A stretch of 64,000 bases of DNA from NCBI GenBank assembly GCA_002287035.1, contig NSKG01000001.1, positions 310,001-374,000 of the forward strand, in the 5' to 3' direction. This DNA comes from Pseudomonas sp. WN033. GTDB taxonomy: Bacteria; Pseudomonadota; Gammaproteobacteria; Pseudomonadales; Pseudomonadaceae. The notes beneath the pieces are model-generated. The model searched no databases, was not told the DNA's origin, and saw only the letters and a list, made by a program, of their open reading frames with translations. Shown here piece by piece: positions 40,654 through 49,305 of this stretch (its first letter is position 1; the number at the start of each line of letters is the position of its first letter). The translations under genes and the position numbers were made by a program.

Positions 40654-42903
40654 TCAGTGACGCGCTGCCTGAATCTTGCGCAGGTTGCCGATCACCGACT
40701 CCAGCGCCCGGTCAAACAGCTGATTGTCGTCGAGCAGACGTACCAGGCCTGCGTCGTAGTGCTGGGCCAGCGCCGCCGTGGTGAACTCGGCGACCTTAAG
40801 GCCGCTACGATTGACAAAGATATACTTGCCGCTGAAGGCAATGATCGCCGCCAGCTTGCAACGCTGGACCGGCTGCTCACTGCTCAGCGCCAGCTCGAAC
40901 CAGCCACCGGTATGCAGACTCTCGATCCAGGCACTGGCCTTGACACTGGGCAGGTCGTCCACCAAGACAGGTGCGGTTTCGAGCTCTGACTCTGGCATCA
41001 CCGGCTCACAGATTTCTACCGCCGGCGGCACAGGCTCTGGCTCAGGAATGACGCTCTGCGCAGTTTCGCCAGCCTCGAACGCCGGCTCAGTGACCGCCGA
41101 CTCGACCCTGGATACAGTCTGATCCAGTACCCGAGCCTGTAAACCTTCCAGGCGCTGCAGCAACTCGTTGCTACGCGCATCATCCTGGCCGATCAGGGCA
41201 AAGCCTTTCTGCAGGGCACGACGCACAGCCAGGTGCATGGCCTGACGACGCTCCAGCGCGTCATCGGAAGGCTCGATACCAGCCACCAACTGCTCGGCCA
41301 CCGCCACCACCTGACGCCAGGCAGGCGCTTCGCCACCCTCGCGTAACCAGGTAATCTGCATAACCTGGCTCCAGGTGTCGCGTAGCAAATCGACCACGAA
41401 TACCGGCAGCACACGCCCCATCAACAAGCTGTTGAGACTGCGTGCCACTTCGCTGCGGGCGGCCTCAATACGCGCACGCCCCAACTCGGCATCGCGGGTA
41501 CGCTGCTCAATACGCTCCGAACGGCGCTGCTCGGAACGCACGAACCCGGTTAGTTCGCCATACAACGCTTCAAACAGCTCAGGGCCCGGCTGGCTGTCAG
41601 CCAGCAACCGCTCAACGATGGATTCCAGCAAGCCATGCAACTGGTCGCGGCGCAGGTCATCATGATCACTCCAGCCCAGCGTTGCCCGCGCCAGCTCATT
41701 GAGCAGACGCCGCGCCGGATGAGCCGACTGGCTGAAGAAGCTTTTGTCGGCAATCGCCACCCGTAAAATCGGCAGTTGCAGGCGCCCGATCATGGCCTTA
41801 AGCGCCGCGGGCAGTTCGTTATCATCGAGTATGAAGTCAAACAGCATCGACACCAGATTGATGACATCGTCGTCAATCCGATTGAGGGTGCGCGCCTCAC
41901 CGGTTGCCTGACGCCGGCTGTTCAACAATTGCTGAACCCTGGTCCGCAGACCAGCCCCGCCCATGTCTTCAACAGCCAGCTCGCCAGCCGGCAGTTGCGC
42001 CAATACACTGAGCAGTTCATGACTGGGCAGCGGCATGGCGCCCGGGGTACCCAGTGCCGACAGGGCGGCATCGCCGCTGGCATGCCGCCAGCTACCGATC
42101 AGATCACTGAACAACGCCAGAATCTGCTGCTCTTCCTGCTCGCGAGCCTCGATACTGCCACGCTCGACACTGCCAGTGCCCGGCGCCGGGCGAACCACGC
42201 CACGCCCAACCTGCGCCAGACGCAGATCAGGCATGATGCCCGCATCGATCAATTGTTCATTGAGTTCGGCATAGAGCTGGTCAACCGGATTGAATACATA
42301 GCGCTCGAACAGCTTGAATATGATCAGCCGCACTTTGATGTCGAGTTGCAATGTGGCCAGACTGTCAGCGAACACCTTAGCCAGCAGCGCCGGTCCCAGC
42401 GGATTGCTGCGCTCCTCGATATTGCGCTTTACCAGACTATTGACCCGGGTCGCCAGGTGCGCCAACGGCAATTGGTTGCGCGCGGTTACCCGGCCCACCA
42501 TGCTGTCCAGCGCAACACTCTGCTCCAGCTCATCCGGCTGAACCAAGGTCAGGGTGTCCAGTTCAAAGGACAGCCCGCCAACCGGCGAAACTTCAGGCCG
42601 ATTGAGCTCTTCCAGCTCCCGCACCAGGCCGTCGGCACAACTCTTTTCGATGGTGTGACGCTGCAGGCGGACCAGTCGCATGGCCTCAAAAAAAAGAGTC
42701 TGGTCGGCATTGCTGCCGGCCCGGTCAGCCATTTCAAACAGACTGTCGTCGGCATTGTCGAACAGGGCTGCCAATGTCGTGCGCAGATATCCGAGCGCCT
42801 TGTCACGCACTGGCAACAGCAACGTCGGAAGGGTGGATACCGGAACTGGCTCACTTGAGCGTCGGCCACCACCTATGTGAACAACCTTGGAATCCTGGGA
42901 CAT
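40654..42903 (-). CDS. DUF1631 family protein
   Basis: 749 residues, mostly helical, with SLDSMVGRVTARNQLPLAHLATRVNSLVKRNIEER and LRVAIADKSFFSQSAHPARRLLNELARATLGW as recognisable DUF1631 blocks. The C-terminal ~100 residues (WFELALSSEQPVQRCKLAAIIAFSGKYIFVNRSG) look like a small beta barrel, possibly PilZ-like, though the RxxxR and D/NxSxxG motifs are not evident. Databases often mislabel it thymidine phosphorylase. Function unknown. It precedes ampD-ampE on the same strand, as PA4523 does. Confidence 0.88.
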   Translation of the reverse strand: MSQDSKVVHIGGGRRSSEPVPVSTLPTLLLPVRDKALGYLRTTLAALFDNADDSLFEMADRAGSNADQTLFFEAMRLVRLQRHTIEKSCADGLVRELEELNRPEVSPVGGLSFELDTLTLVQPDELEQSVALDSMVGRVTARNQLPLAHLATRVNSLVKRNIEERSNPLGPALLAKVFADSLATLQLDIKVRLIIFKLFERYVFNPVDQLYAELNEQLIDAGIMPDLRLAQVGRGVVRPAPGTGSVERGSIEAREQEEQQILALFSDLIGSWRHASGDAALSALGTPGAMPLPSHELLSVLAQLPAGELAVEDMGGAGLRTRVQQLLNSRRQATGEARTLNRIDDDVINLVSMLFDFILDDNELPAALKAMIGRLQLPILRVAIADKSFFSQSAHPARRLLNELARATLGWSDHDDLRRDQLHGLLESIVERLLADSQPGPELFEALYGELTGFVRSEQRRSERIEQRTRDAELGRARIEAARSEVARSLNSLLMGRVLPVFVVDLLRDTWSQVMQITWLREGGEAPAWRQVVAVAEQLVAGIEPSDDALERRQAMHLAVRRALQKGFALIGQDDARSNELLQRLEGLQARVLDQTVSRVESAVTEPAFEAGETAQSVIPEPEPVPPAVEICEPVMPESELETAPVLVDDLPSVKASAWIESLHTGGWFELALSSEQPVQRCKLAAIIAFSGKYIFVNRSGLKVAEFTTAALAQHYDAGLVRLLDDNQLFDRALESVIGNLRKIQAARH

Positions 42904-42997
42904 GCACTTTCTCCGGACAAGCCGTGCTTGTCATGAACAACGCCACCGGAGCTTACCCTGCAAAATGTGACCAACTATCCGTAAGTCATAAAATTGG

Positions 42998-43042
42998 CGT
43001 CAACATAAGGACGCATTATACCGTCTTTCACCGACTGTCCAG
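42998..43042 (-). promoter_or_regulatory. Promoter of the DUF1631-ampDE operon with overlapping inverted repeat
   Basis: Minus strand CTGGAC (43042-43037), 16 bases, TATAAT (43020-43015). An inverted repeat GCGTC-N7-GACGC (42998-43014) covers the expected start site and may be an operator. Confidence 0.5.
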
Positions 43043-43251
43043 ACAGCAGAGCTCAAGTTTATGACCGGCATCACAGATTCTCGGCACAAAACAGTTAAAT
43101 AGTCCGCGAGACGCATTCTTGTAACAAATCGACGATCACAGGCAGGCTCGCCCCCGACAACCCCGCCATGCTGTGCACAGCGCCGAAGCAGAGCGCGCAA
43201 TTGTGGTTTATGCTCAATAGCGTAAAGCGCCATGCTGGCGGCCAGCAATCA

Positions 43252-43294
43252 GCTCCGCCCATCACGGCGGAGCGAATGTTTCTGCCGCATTCGC
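43252..43294 (+). other. Double hairpin in the AGCS gene leader
   Basis: GCTCCGCC / GGCGGAGC (43252-43273) then GCGAATG / CATTCGC (43272-43294). The two perfect stems share the junction bases, so they may compete. No glycine-riboswitch core was found. Confidence 0.5.
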
Positions 43295-43333
43295 ACTAAT
43301 GACTATAACAACCTCTTCGGGAGATTTTAATCG

Positions 43334-44701
43334 ATGGAGTCGCTCATTGATGTGATCAACGCCATAAACAGCGTTGTTTGGGGGCCAGCAATGCTGATAT
43401 TGCTGGCAGGCACCGGTCTGTACCTGACCTTCGGTCTCAAGTTCACGCCACAACGCCGTATCGGCTTCGGCTTCAAGATGCTGTGGAAGGGCCGCAAGAG
43501 CAGTGAAGAGGGCGATATCAGCCCTTTCAACGCCCTGATGACCGCCCTGTCAGCCACCATCGGTACCGGTAATATCGCCGGTGTGGCCACCGCCCTGTTT
43601 TTCGGCGGTCCCGGCGCGCTGTTCTGGATGTGGGCCATCGCAGTGGTCGGCATGGCCACCAAGTTCACCGAAGCGGTGCTGGCGGTTCACTACCGGGAAA
43701 AAGACGCACTGGGCAACCATGTCGGCGGCCCGATGTACTACATCAAGAACGGCCTGGGTCCGAAATGGAAGTGGCTCGGCATTCTGTTCGCCATCTTCGG
43801 CATGCTGGCCGGCTTCGGTATCGGCAACACCATCCAGTCCAACTCGGTCTCCGATGCGCTGTCGAGCACCTTCGGCATTCACCCATTGGTAACTGGCATC
43901 GTGATTGCCGTACTGGTAGCCCTGGTACTGCTTGGCGGGATCAAGCGCATCGGTGAAGTGGCGGGCAAGCTGGTCCCGCTGATGGCGCTGTTCTATGTTG
44001 GTGGCGGCCTGATCATCCTGATCATCCATGCCGACAAGCTGCCGGAAGCCTTCGGCATGATCTTCTACTACGCCTTCAACCCGATCGCCGCAGCCGGCGG
44101 TTTTGCTGGCGCAGCCGTCTGGGCGGCCATGCGTTTTGGTATCGCTCGCGGGGTATTCTCCAACGAAGCAGGCCTGGGTAGCGCACCAATTGCTCACGCC
44201 GCAGCCAAAACCAATAATCCGATCCGTCAGGGCACCGTGGCCATGCTCGGCACCTTCATCGATACCATCATCGTTTGCTCGATCACCGGTCTGGTAATTC
44301 TGGTGACCGGTGCCTGGACCAGCGGTGAAAACGGCGCCTCATTGTCAGCACATGCTTTCAATCTGGGTCTGCCGGGGGTCGGACAGTACATCGTCAGTAT
44401 CGGTCTGGCCGTGTTCGCCTTCACTACCATCATCGGCTGGAGCTTCTATGGCGAAAAATGCACCCAGTTCCTGTTCGGCGAACGCTCCAACCTGCCGTTC
44501 CGCCTGATCTGGGTACTTGCTATTCCGCTTGGCACCCTGCCAGCCATTGATCTGGGCACCATCTGGCTGGTGGCTGACACCCTCAATGCAATGATGGCCA
44601 TCCCCAACCTGATTGCCCTGCTGCTGCTCAGCCCGGTGGTCTTCAAGCTGACCAAGGACTACTTCAGCAACCCGGCCAATCTGGCCAAGGAAACCAAGTA
44701 A
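43334..44701 (+). CDS. Alanine/glycine:cation symporter (AGCS family)
   Basis: 455 residues, about eleven helices. TALSATIGTGNIAGVATALFFGGPGALFWMW and FSNEAGLGSAPIAHAAAKT are the AGCS signature segments. It takes up L-alanine, glycine or D-alanine with Na+. GGGAG sits just upstream of the start. In P. aeruginosa nothing like it stands between the DUF1631 gene and nadC, so it appears to be inserted or moved here (memory-based comparison). Confidence 0.92.
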   Translation: MESLIDVINAINSVVWGPAMLILLAGTGLYLTFGLKFTPQRRIGFGFKMLWKGRKSSEEGDISPFNALMTALSATIGTGNIAGVATALFFGGPGALFWMWAIAVVGMATKFTEAVLAVHYREKDALGNHVGGPMYYIKNGLGPKWKWLGILFAIFGMLAGFGIGNTIQSNSVSDALSSTFGIHPLVTGIVIAVLVALVLLGGIKRIGEVAGKLVPLMALFYVGGGLIILIIHADKLPEAFGMIFYYAFNPIAAAGGFAGAAVWAAMRFGIARGVFSNEAGLGSAPIAHAAAKTNNPIRQGTVAMLGTFIDTIIVCSITGLVILVTGAWTSGENGASLSAHAFNLGLPGVGQYIVSIGLAVFAFTTIIGWSFYGEKCTQFLFGERSNLPFRLIWVLAIPLGTLPAIDLGTIWLVADTLNAMMAIPNLIALLLLSPVVFKLTKDYFSNPANLAKETK

Positions 44702-44708
44702 GCACTTC

Positions 44709-44738
44709 AGCCCGGGCCGTACTGCAACGGCCCGGGCC
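44709..44738. terminator. Hairpin after the AGCS gene
   Basis: GCCCGGGCCGT / ACGGCCCGGGC, 11-bp stem with a 6-nt loop, without a strong T run. Confidence 0.6.
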
Positions 44739-44791
44739 TGATCAACATCGGGTATACTCCAGCGCATTATCGATGTGCTCCCGGAGTTCGC

Positions 44792-45643
44792 ATGCCCAAT
44801 CTGACCCTCGCCAGCCTGCACACCAGCATTGAAGAAGATGTTCGCCGCGCCCTGGCTGAAGATGTCGGCAGTGGCGATATCACTGCTGCGCTGATTCCCG
44901 CCGAACGCCAGGCCAAGGCCCGGATCATCACTCGGGAACCGGCCGTACTCTGCGGTGTGGCCTGGGCCAACGAGGTGCTGCGTCAGGTTGACCCCGAGAT
45001 TCAAATCGACTGGCACGCCAGCGATGGTGATCAATTGCAGGCCAACCAGACGCTGTGCCTGCTGCAGGGCCCGGCCCGCGGGCTGCTGACCGCCGAGCGC
45101 AGCATACTCAACTTCCTGCAAACCCTATCAGCCACGGCAACACGCAGCCGCCATTTCGCAAACCTGGTTGAAGGCACCGATGTGCGCCTGCTCGACACCC
45201 GCAAGACCCTCCCAGGCCTGCGTCTGGCGCAGAAATACGCAGTGACCTGCGGCGGCTGCGACAACCACCGCATCGGTCTGTACGATGCCTTCCTGATCAA
45301 GGAAAACCATATTGCCACCTGCGGCGGCATTGCTCAGGCGATCACAGCCGCCCACGCTCTGGCACCAGGCAAGCCGGTAGAAGTAGAAGTGGAGAGCCTG
45401 GATGAACTGCGTCAGGCGCTTGATGCCGGCGCCGACATCATCATGCTCGACGAACTCAGCCTGGAGGACATGCGCACAGCCGTTCAACTGACCGCAGGCC
45501 GGGCCAAGCTGGAAGCCTCTGGCGGCATCAATGAAACCACCCTGCGCAGCGTTGCTGAAACCGGGGTCGATTACATTTCAATCGGCAGCCTGACCAAGGA
45601 CATCAAGGCGGTGGACCTGTCCATGCGCTTAAACATGTTGTAA
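44792..45643 (+). CDS. nadC: Nicotinate-nucleotide pyrophosphorylase (quinolinate phosphoribosyltransferase)
   Basis: 283 residues. It converts quinolinate and PRPP to nicotinate mononucleotide in de novo NAD synthesis. [56 protein letters not shown] and [11 protein letters not shown] are hallmark segments. Convergent with the HDOD gene. Confidence 0.97.
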   Translation: MPNLTLASLHTSIEEDVRRALAEDVGSGDITAALIPAERQAKARIITREPAVLCGVAWANEVLRQVDPEIQIDWHASDGDQLQANQTLCLLQGPARGLLTAERSILNFLQTLSATATRSRHFANLVEGTDVRLLDTRKTLPGLRLAQKYAVTCGGCDNHRIGLYDAFLIKENHIATCGGIAQAITAAHALAPGKPVEVEVESLDELRQALDAGADIIMLDELSLEDMRTAVQLTAGRAKLEASGGINETTLRSVAETGVDYISIGSLTKDIKAVDLSMRLNML

Positions 45644-45653
45644 GGGCCTGCAA

Positions 45654-46682
45654 TCAAATCTGCGAGCACCGCTCCAGCGCCTGCCAGGCCACCTGCAGGC
45701 GCCGCGCCTGCAACTCGTTGATCGGTTCCGGCTGCGCCGCAACAAACCCATTTCTGATCGCGAGCAATTGCTCCTGACAAACCCGCATGGCCAACTCCAG
45801 ACGTTCTACATCTGCCGCCGGGGCCAGCACCTGAGCAGGCCCGGTCATGGCCTCGAGCACCTGATAGCAACCAGCCGGAAAGTTCCAGGCCCGGGCCACT
45901 CCGGCATTCAGACGCCGGCCCAGACGCAGCCAGTCGCGCAAAAAAGACTCACTGGCCACATAGCCACCACGGGGAAAACGACTGTCCAGCAACTGACAGC
46001 CGACCATCAGCCCCAGGTGACTGCAAATGCCGGCCAGATAGGCATGAAACTCGTTACCTCGCTCGGCCCGTGCCAGCGCAGCGCAAACCTGGGCCACCCG
46101 TTCCGACTGACGCCACAACAGATCGCCAGCCAACTGACCGAAATGACCATCACGGGTATTGAAGATCGGTCGCACCAACAGGTTAGCCACTACCTGGCGT
46201 AGCCCCCGCTCGCCCAGCAACACTATCGCCTGCTCAAGGCTGGTGACTTCCTTGCTGCGCCGATAGTAGGAACTGTTGGCCACCCGCAGAACTTCACCAA
46301 CCGCCACCAGATCGCGCCCGATCATCTCGGCCAGCCCCTTGCTACTGACCGTAGGACTACGGAAATGGCTCATCAGTTGCGGCAATAAAGACGGCAACCT
46401 GGGTACCAGGCTGGAGTCCTTCAAGTCGCCCGCCAGGACGCCTTTCAAGGCCTTCAAGGCCTGCTGCTCGAATTCGTTAGGAGGTTGTGTCAGCGGCGTA
46501 TCGAGGCCAAACAGGCTGGCCACAACCGCCAACTCCAGGTCAGTGTTCAACTGGGCGGGCGCAGAGGCGGCAACAGGCGACTCTCGAGGTGTTACCTTTG
46601 GCGGCTTCCCGGCAGCAACAGGCTCAACCCTGGCGGGGATTGGTTGGCGACCCAGCAGCCGATGCATCAGTTGGCGCAGCAT
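45654..46682 (-). CDS. HDOD domain protein
   Basis: 342 residues. N-terminal ~90 residues are variable and Pro/Ala-rich, followed by an HDOD domain (LVPRLPSLLPQLMSHFRSPTVSSKGLAEMIGRDLVAVGEVLRVANSSYYRR). The His-Asp residues of true HD hydrolases are missing, so it is a signalling or scaffold module. The frame is open far upstream, but start MLRQLMHRLLG follows the HAD stop by 35 bases, with GGGTGGG before it. Confidence 0.8.
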   Translation of the reverse strand: MLRQLMHRLLGRQPIPARVEPVAAGKPPKVTPRESPVAASAPAQLNTDLELAVVASLFGLDTPLTQPPNEFEQQALKALKGVLAGDLKDSSLVPRLPSLLPQLMSHFRSPTVSSKGLAEMIGRDLVAVGEVLRVANSSYYRRSKEVTSLEQAIVLLGERGLRQVVANLLVRPIFNTRDGHFGQLAGDLLWRQSERVAQVCAALARAERGNEFHAYLAGICSHLGLMVGCQLLDSRFPRGGYVASESFLRDWLRLGRRLNAGVARAWNFPAGCYQVLEAMTGPAQVLAPAADVERLELAMRVCQEQLLAIRNGFVAAQPEPINELQARRLQVAWQALERCSQI

Positions 46683-46716
46683 GCACCCACCCGCTGACAG
46701 GTATCCTGCCCCTGAC

Positions 46717-47301
46717 TCAAGCCTGCAGCTCCCACAACAACTGGCGACAGTCCGGCAGATGCCAGTCAGCCAGCGCCGGCCACAGGTTGCTGTCATGCAC
46801 CAGACAGGTACGACAACCGGCGGCCCGCCCAGCTTCGAGATCAAACCGATAATCACCGACCATGACCGCCTGTTCGGCTGACAGCCCCCAACTGTCCAGC
46901 AGCAGCCGAATTCCACCAGGGTCCGGTTTGGGTGGCGCATCATCCCGCCCCAGAATGCTGCCAGCGGCAAAACAGTCGAGCACCCCAATGACCTCCAGCG
47001 ACGAGGCAGCCACCTGGCGCAGATTGCGGGTCAGGATTCCCAGGTGCTTGCCCTCACGATGCAGCTGACGAATCAACTCGGCCGCTCCCGGAGCCGGCTC
47101 GACCTCGCGAGCCAGGCGCAGCTCAATGGCGTTCAATTCAGCCTGCATGGCCAGTCGCTCTGCCCCCGGCAAGGCCGCCATATACCCTAGGATGTCCTGG
47201 TCAGCCGGCACTCCCAGCTCACGACGAATGGCCGGAAAATCATGCTGGGCGATGGTCAGGGTGCCATCCAGATCAAAGATCCAGGCCTGCAGATCGCGCA
47301 T
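46717..47301 (-). CDS. HAD family phosphatase (phosphoglycolate phosphatase-like)
   Basis: 194 residues, HAD-IA type. Motif I IFDLDGTLT, motif II region GILTRNLR, motif III Lys and motif IV VMVGDYRFDLEAGRAAGC are complete. The substrate is unknown; a small sugar phosphate or nucleotide is typical. The stop of tesB is 2 bases upstream, so it is probably translated from the tesB message. Confidence 0.85.
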   Translation of the reverse strand: MRDLQAWIFDLDGTLTIAQHDFPAIRRELGVPADQDILGYMAALPGAERLAMQAELNAIELRLAREVEPAPGAAELIRQLHREGKHLGILTRNLRQVAASSLEVIGVLDCFAAGSILGRDDAPPKPDPGGIRLLLDSWGLSAEQAVMVGDYRFDLEAGRAAGCRTCLVHDSNLWPALADWHLPDCRQLLWELQA

Positions 47302-47303
47302 GA

Positions 47304-48167
47304 TCAGGGCTGCAGCTTGCGCATCAGCGACTCCTGGGTTACCGATGCTACCAGCACCCCGTCGCGATTGAAGATCTGCCCACGTGACAGGCCACGCGAA
47401 CCACTGGCTGACGGGCTATCCATGGCGTACAGCAGCCAGTCATCCATGCGCAGCGGGCGGTGATACCAGAGCGCATGATCCAGGCTGGCTACCTGGGTAT
47501 CCCGGGACCACGACGATACCGCATGGGGCTGCAACGCAGTGCCCAACAGGTGGAAGTCCGAAGCGTAGGCCAGCAGATAGCGGTGTACCTGTGGGTCGTT
47601 AGGCAGACTGCCATCGGCCTTGAACCACATATAGCGGCGCGGCTCGGCCGGCTTCGGGTCGAACGGCGAGAAATTACCGACCGGGCGAATCTCGATTGGC
47701 TTGTCCATGATCACTTTGTCACGCACCTTCTCGTGGATCAGGTGCTGGTAGCGACGGGTCAACTCGGTCTCATTAGCCAGCCCTTCCGGCCCAGGTACAT
47801 CGGGCATCTCGACCTGATGTGAATAACCTTCTTCGTCCCCCTGGAACGAGCAGATCATGGTGAAGATCGGCTTGCCCTTCTGGATCGCCTGCACCCGGCG
47901 GGTAGTAAAACTGCCTCCATCGCGCAGCGGATCGACCTGATAGACAATCGGCAGACTGGCATCCCCAGGGCGCAGGAAATACCCATGCACCGAATGCACG
48001 TGCCGCTCAGCCGCAACCGTCTGACTGGCGGCCGACAGCGACTGGCCCAATACCTGGCCGCCGAACAACTGCTTGAAGCCCAGATCCTGACTCATTCCGC
48101 GGAACAGGTTTTCTTCGATCTTTTCCAACGCCAACAGGCGTACCAGATCATCCAGCAGTTGGCTCAT
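47304..48167 (-). CDS. tesB: Acyl-CoA thioesterase II (TesB)
   Basis: 287 residues, double hot-dog fold. LFGGQVLGQSLSAASQTV, VHSVHGYFLRPGDA, ASLDHALWYHRP with the catalytic Asp/Thr/Gln set expected of TesB. It hydrolyses medium and long acyl-CoA. The start was moved to MSQLLDDLVRLLALEKIEENLF, which has GAGGAGC upstream; the longer frame has no TesB character. Confidence 0.93.
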   Translation of the reverse strand: MSQLLDDLVRLLALEKIEENLFRGMSQDLGFKQLFGGQVLGQSLSAASQTVAAERHVHSVHGYFLRPGDASLPIVYQVDPLRDGGSFTTRRVQAIQKGKPIFTMICSFQGDEEGYSHQVEMPDVPGPEGLANETELTRRYQHLIHEKVRDKVIMDKPIEIRPVGNFSPFDPKPAEPRRYMWFKADGSLPNDPQVHRYLLAYASDFHLLGTALQPHAVSSWSRDTQVASLDHALWYHRPLRMDDWLLYAMDSPSASGSRGLSRGQIFNRDGVLVASVTQESLMRKLQP

Positions 48168-48309
48168 ATGGGCTCCTCGACAGCAAACAGGGATACTGCG
48201 ACAGCCTGCCGCAGCAACGTTCATTCTAACCACGAACCCGGGATTTGGGTAACATTGCCAAGCCAGCATGGCGCTATATCGATTCGATCCGGAGCACAAA
48301 GGCACCCCC

Positions 48310-49233
48310 ATGGACATTCCTCTGGTGTACCACCCGGAGTACAGTTTCGAGTTTCCCGAGCAACATCGTTTTCCGATGGACAAGTTCGTGCGCCTGCACG
48401 ATCACCTGCGTGCCTGCGGCGTGCTGCATGCTGACAACCTGCATCAACCCACGCATTGCCCCGATGAAATCCTGGGCCTAGCCCACGACCCCAGCTACGT
48501 CGCCCGCTTTCGTGACAACAACCTTAGTCCGCAGGAACTGCGCCGCCTGGGGCTGCCCTGGAGCGAGGCGCTGGTGCGCCGTACCACCCGCGCAGTTGGT
48601 GGCTCACTGCTGACCGCCGAACTGGCCCTTCAGCACGGCCTAGCCTGCCATCTGGCCGGCGGCACCCACCATGCCCACTACGACTTCGCCTCGGGGTTCT
48701 GCGTCTACAACGACCTGGCAATCATCAGTCGCTACCTGCTCACCAGTGGCCGCATCCAGCGGGTGCTGATTTTCGACTGCGACGTGCATCAGGGCGACGG
48801 CACCGCCCGTATCCTCGAACACGACAGCGAAGCCATTACCGTGTCACTGCATTGCGAAAACAACTTCCCTGCCCGCAAGGCTCACAGTGACTGGGACATT
48901 CCCCTGCCCCGACAGCTGGATGACGCAGGCTATCTCAAGGTGGTCGAAGATGTACTGGGCTACCTGCTGCCGCTCTATCAGCCCGACCTGGTGCTCTATG
49001 ACGCCGGGGTTGACGTGCACCGGGACGATGCTCTGGGCTATCTGAACCTGACCGACCAGGGCCTGGCGGCTCGTGACCGCCTGGTCCTGGAGCACTGTTT
49101 GAGCCGTGACATTCCGGTCTGCGCCGTGATCGGCGGCGGTTATTCCAGAGACCGCGATGCCCTGGCACGACGTCACGGCATACTCCACCACTGCGCCAAG
49201 ACCATCTGGCACGAACGCGGGCTAGGCCGCTAA
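48310..49233 (+). CDS. Histone deacetylase family (acetoin utilisation AcuC/deacetylase-like) protein
   Basis: 307 residues. Zinc-dependent deacetylase fold: GGTHHAHYDFASGFCVYNDLA with the His-His pair, IFDCDVHQGDGTA with Asp/His ligands and LVLYDAGVDVHRDD. Substrates in bacteria include acetylpolyamines and acetylated proteins; the substrate here is unknown. Start MDIPLVYHPEYSFEFP was preferred over one fourteen codons earlier. Divergent from tesB. Confidence 0.9.
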   Translation: MDIPLVYHPEYSFEFPEQHRFPMDKFVRLHDHLRACGVLHADNLHQPTHCPDEILGLAHDPSYVARFRDNNLSPQELRRLGLPWSEALVRRTTRAVGGSLLTAELALQHGLACHLAGGTHHAHYDFASGFCVYNDLAIISRYLLTSGRIQRVLIFDCDVHQGDGTARILEHDSEAITVSLHCENNFPARKAHSDWDIPLPRQLDDAGYLKVVEDVLGYLLPLYQPDLVLYDAGVDVHRDDALGYLNLTDQGLAARDRLVLEHCLSRDIPVCAVIGGGYSRDRDALARRHGILHHCAKTIWHERGLGR

Positions 49234-49305
49234 CCCCGGCCGGCATTTGCCGGGCTGCCCGGCTTTACTTACACTGCGCGCTCTGCCTGATACGACGACA
49301 CGCCG

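Larger units (their letters stand above)
42904..43333. other. 430-base intergenic region between divergent DUF1631 and AGCS genes
   Basis: No coding sequence is seen. It holds a likely promoter toward DUF1631 (43015-43042) and two consecutive hairpins just before the AGCS gene (43252-43294). The rest has no repeat or motif I recognise. Confidence 0.6.

Noticed and set aside
41776..42858. 360-codon plus-strand frame opposite the DUF1631 gene
   Set aside because: Low-complexity Gln/Arg/His-rich translation typical of antisense reading; the DUF1631 gene is recognisable.
43200..43333. Glycine riboswitch before the AGCS gene
   Set aside because: Looked for because AGCS genes often have one; only two simple hairpins, no conserved aptamer core.
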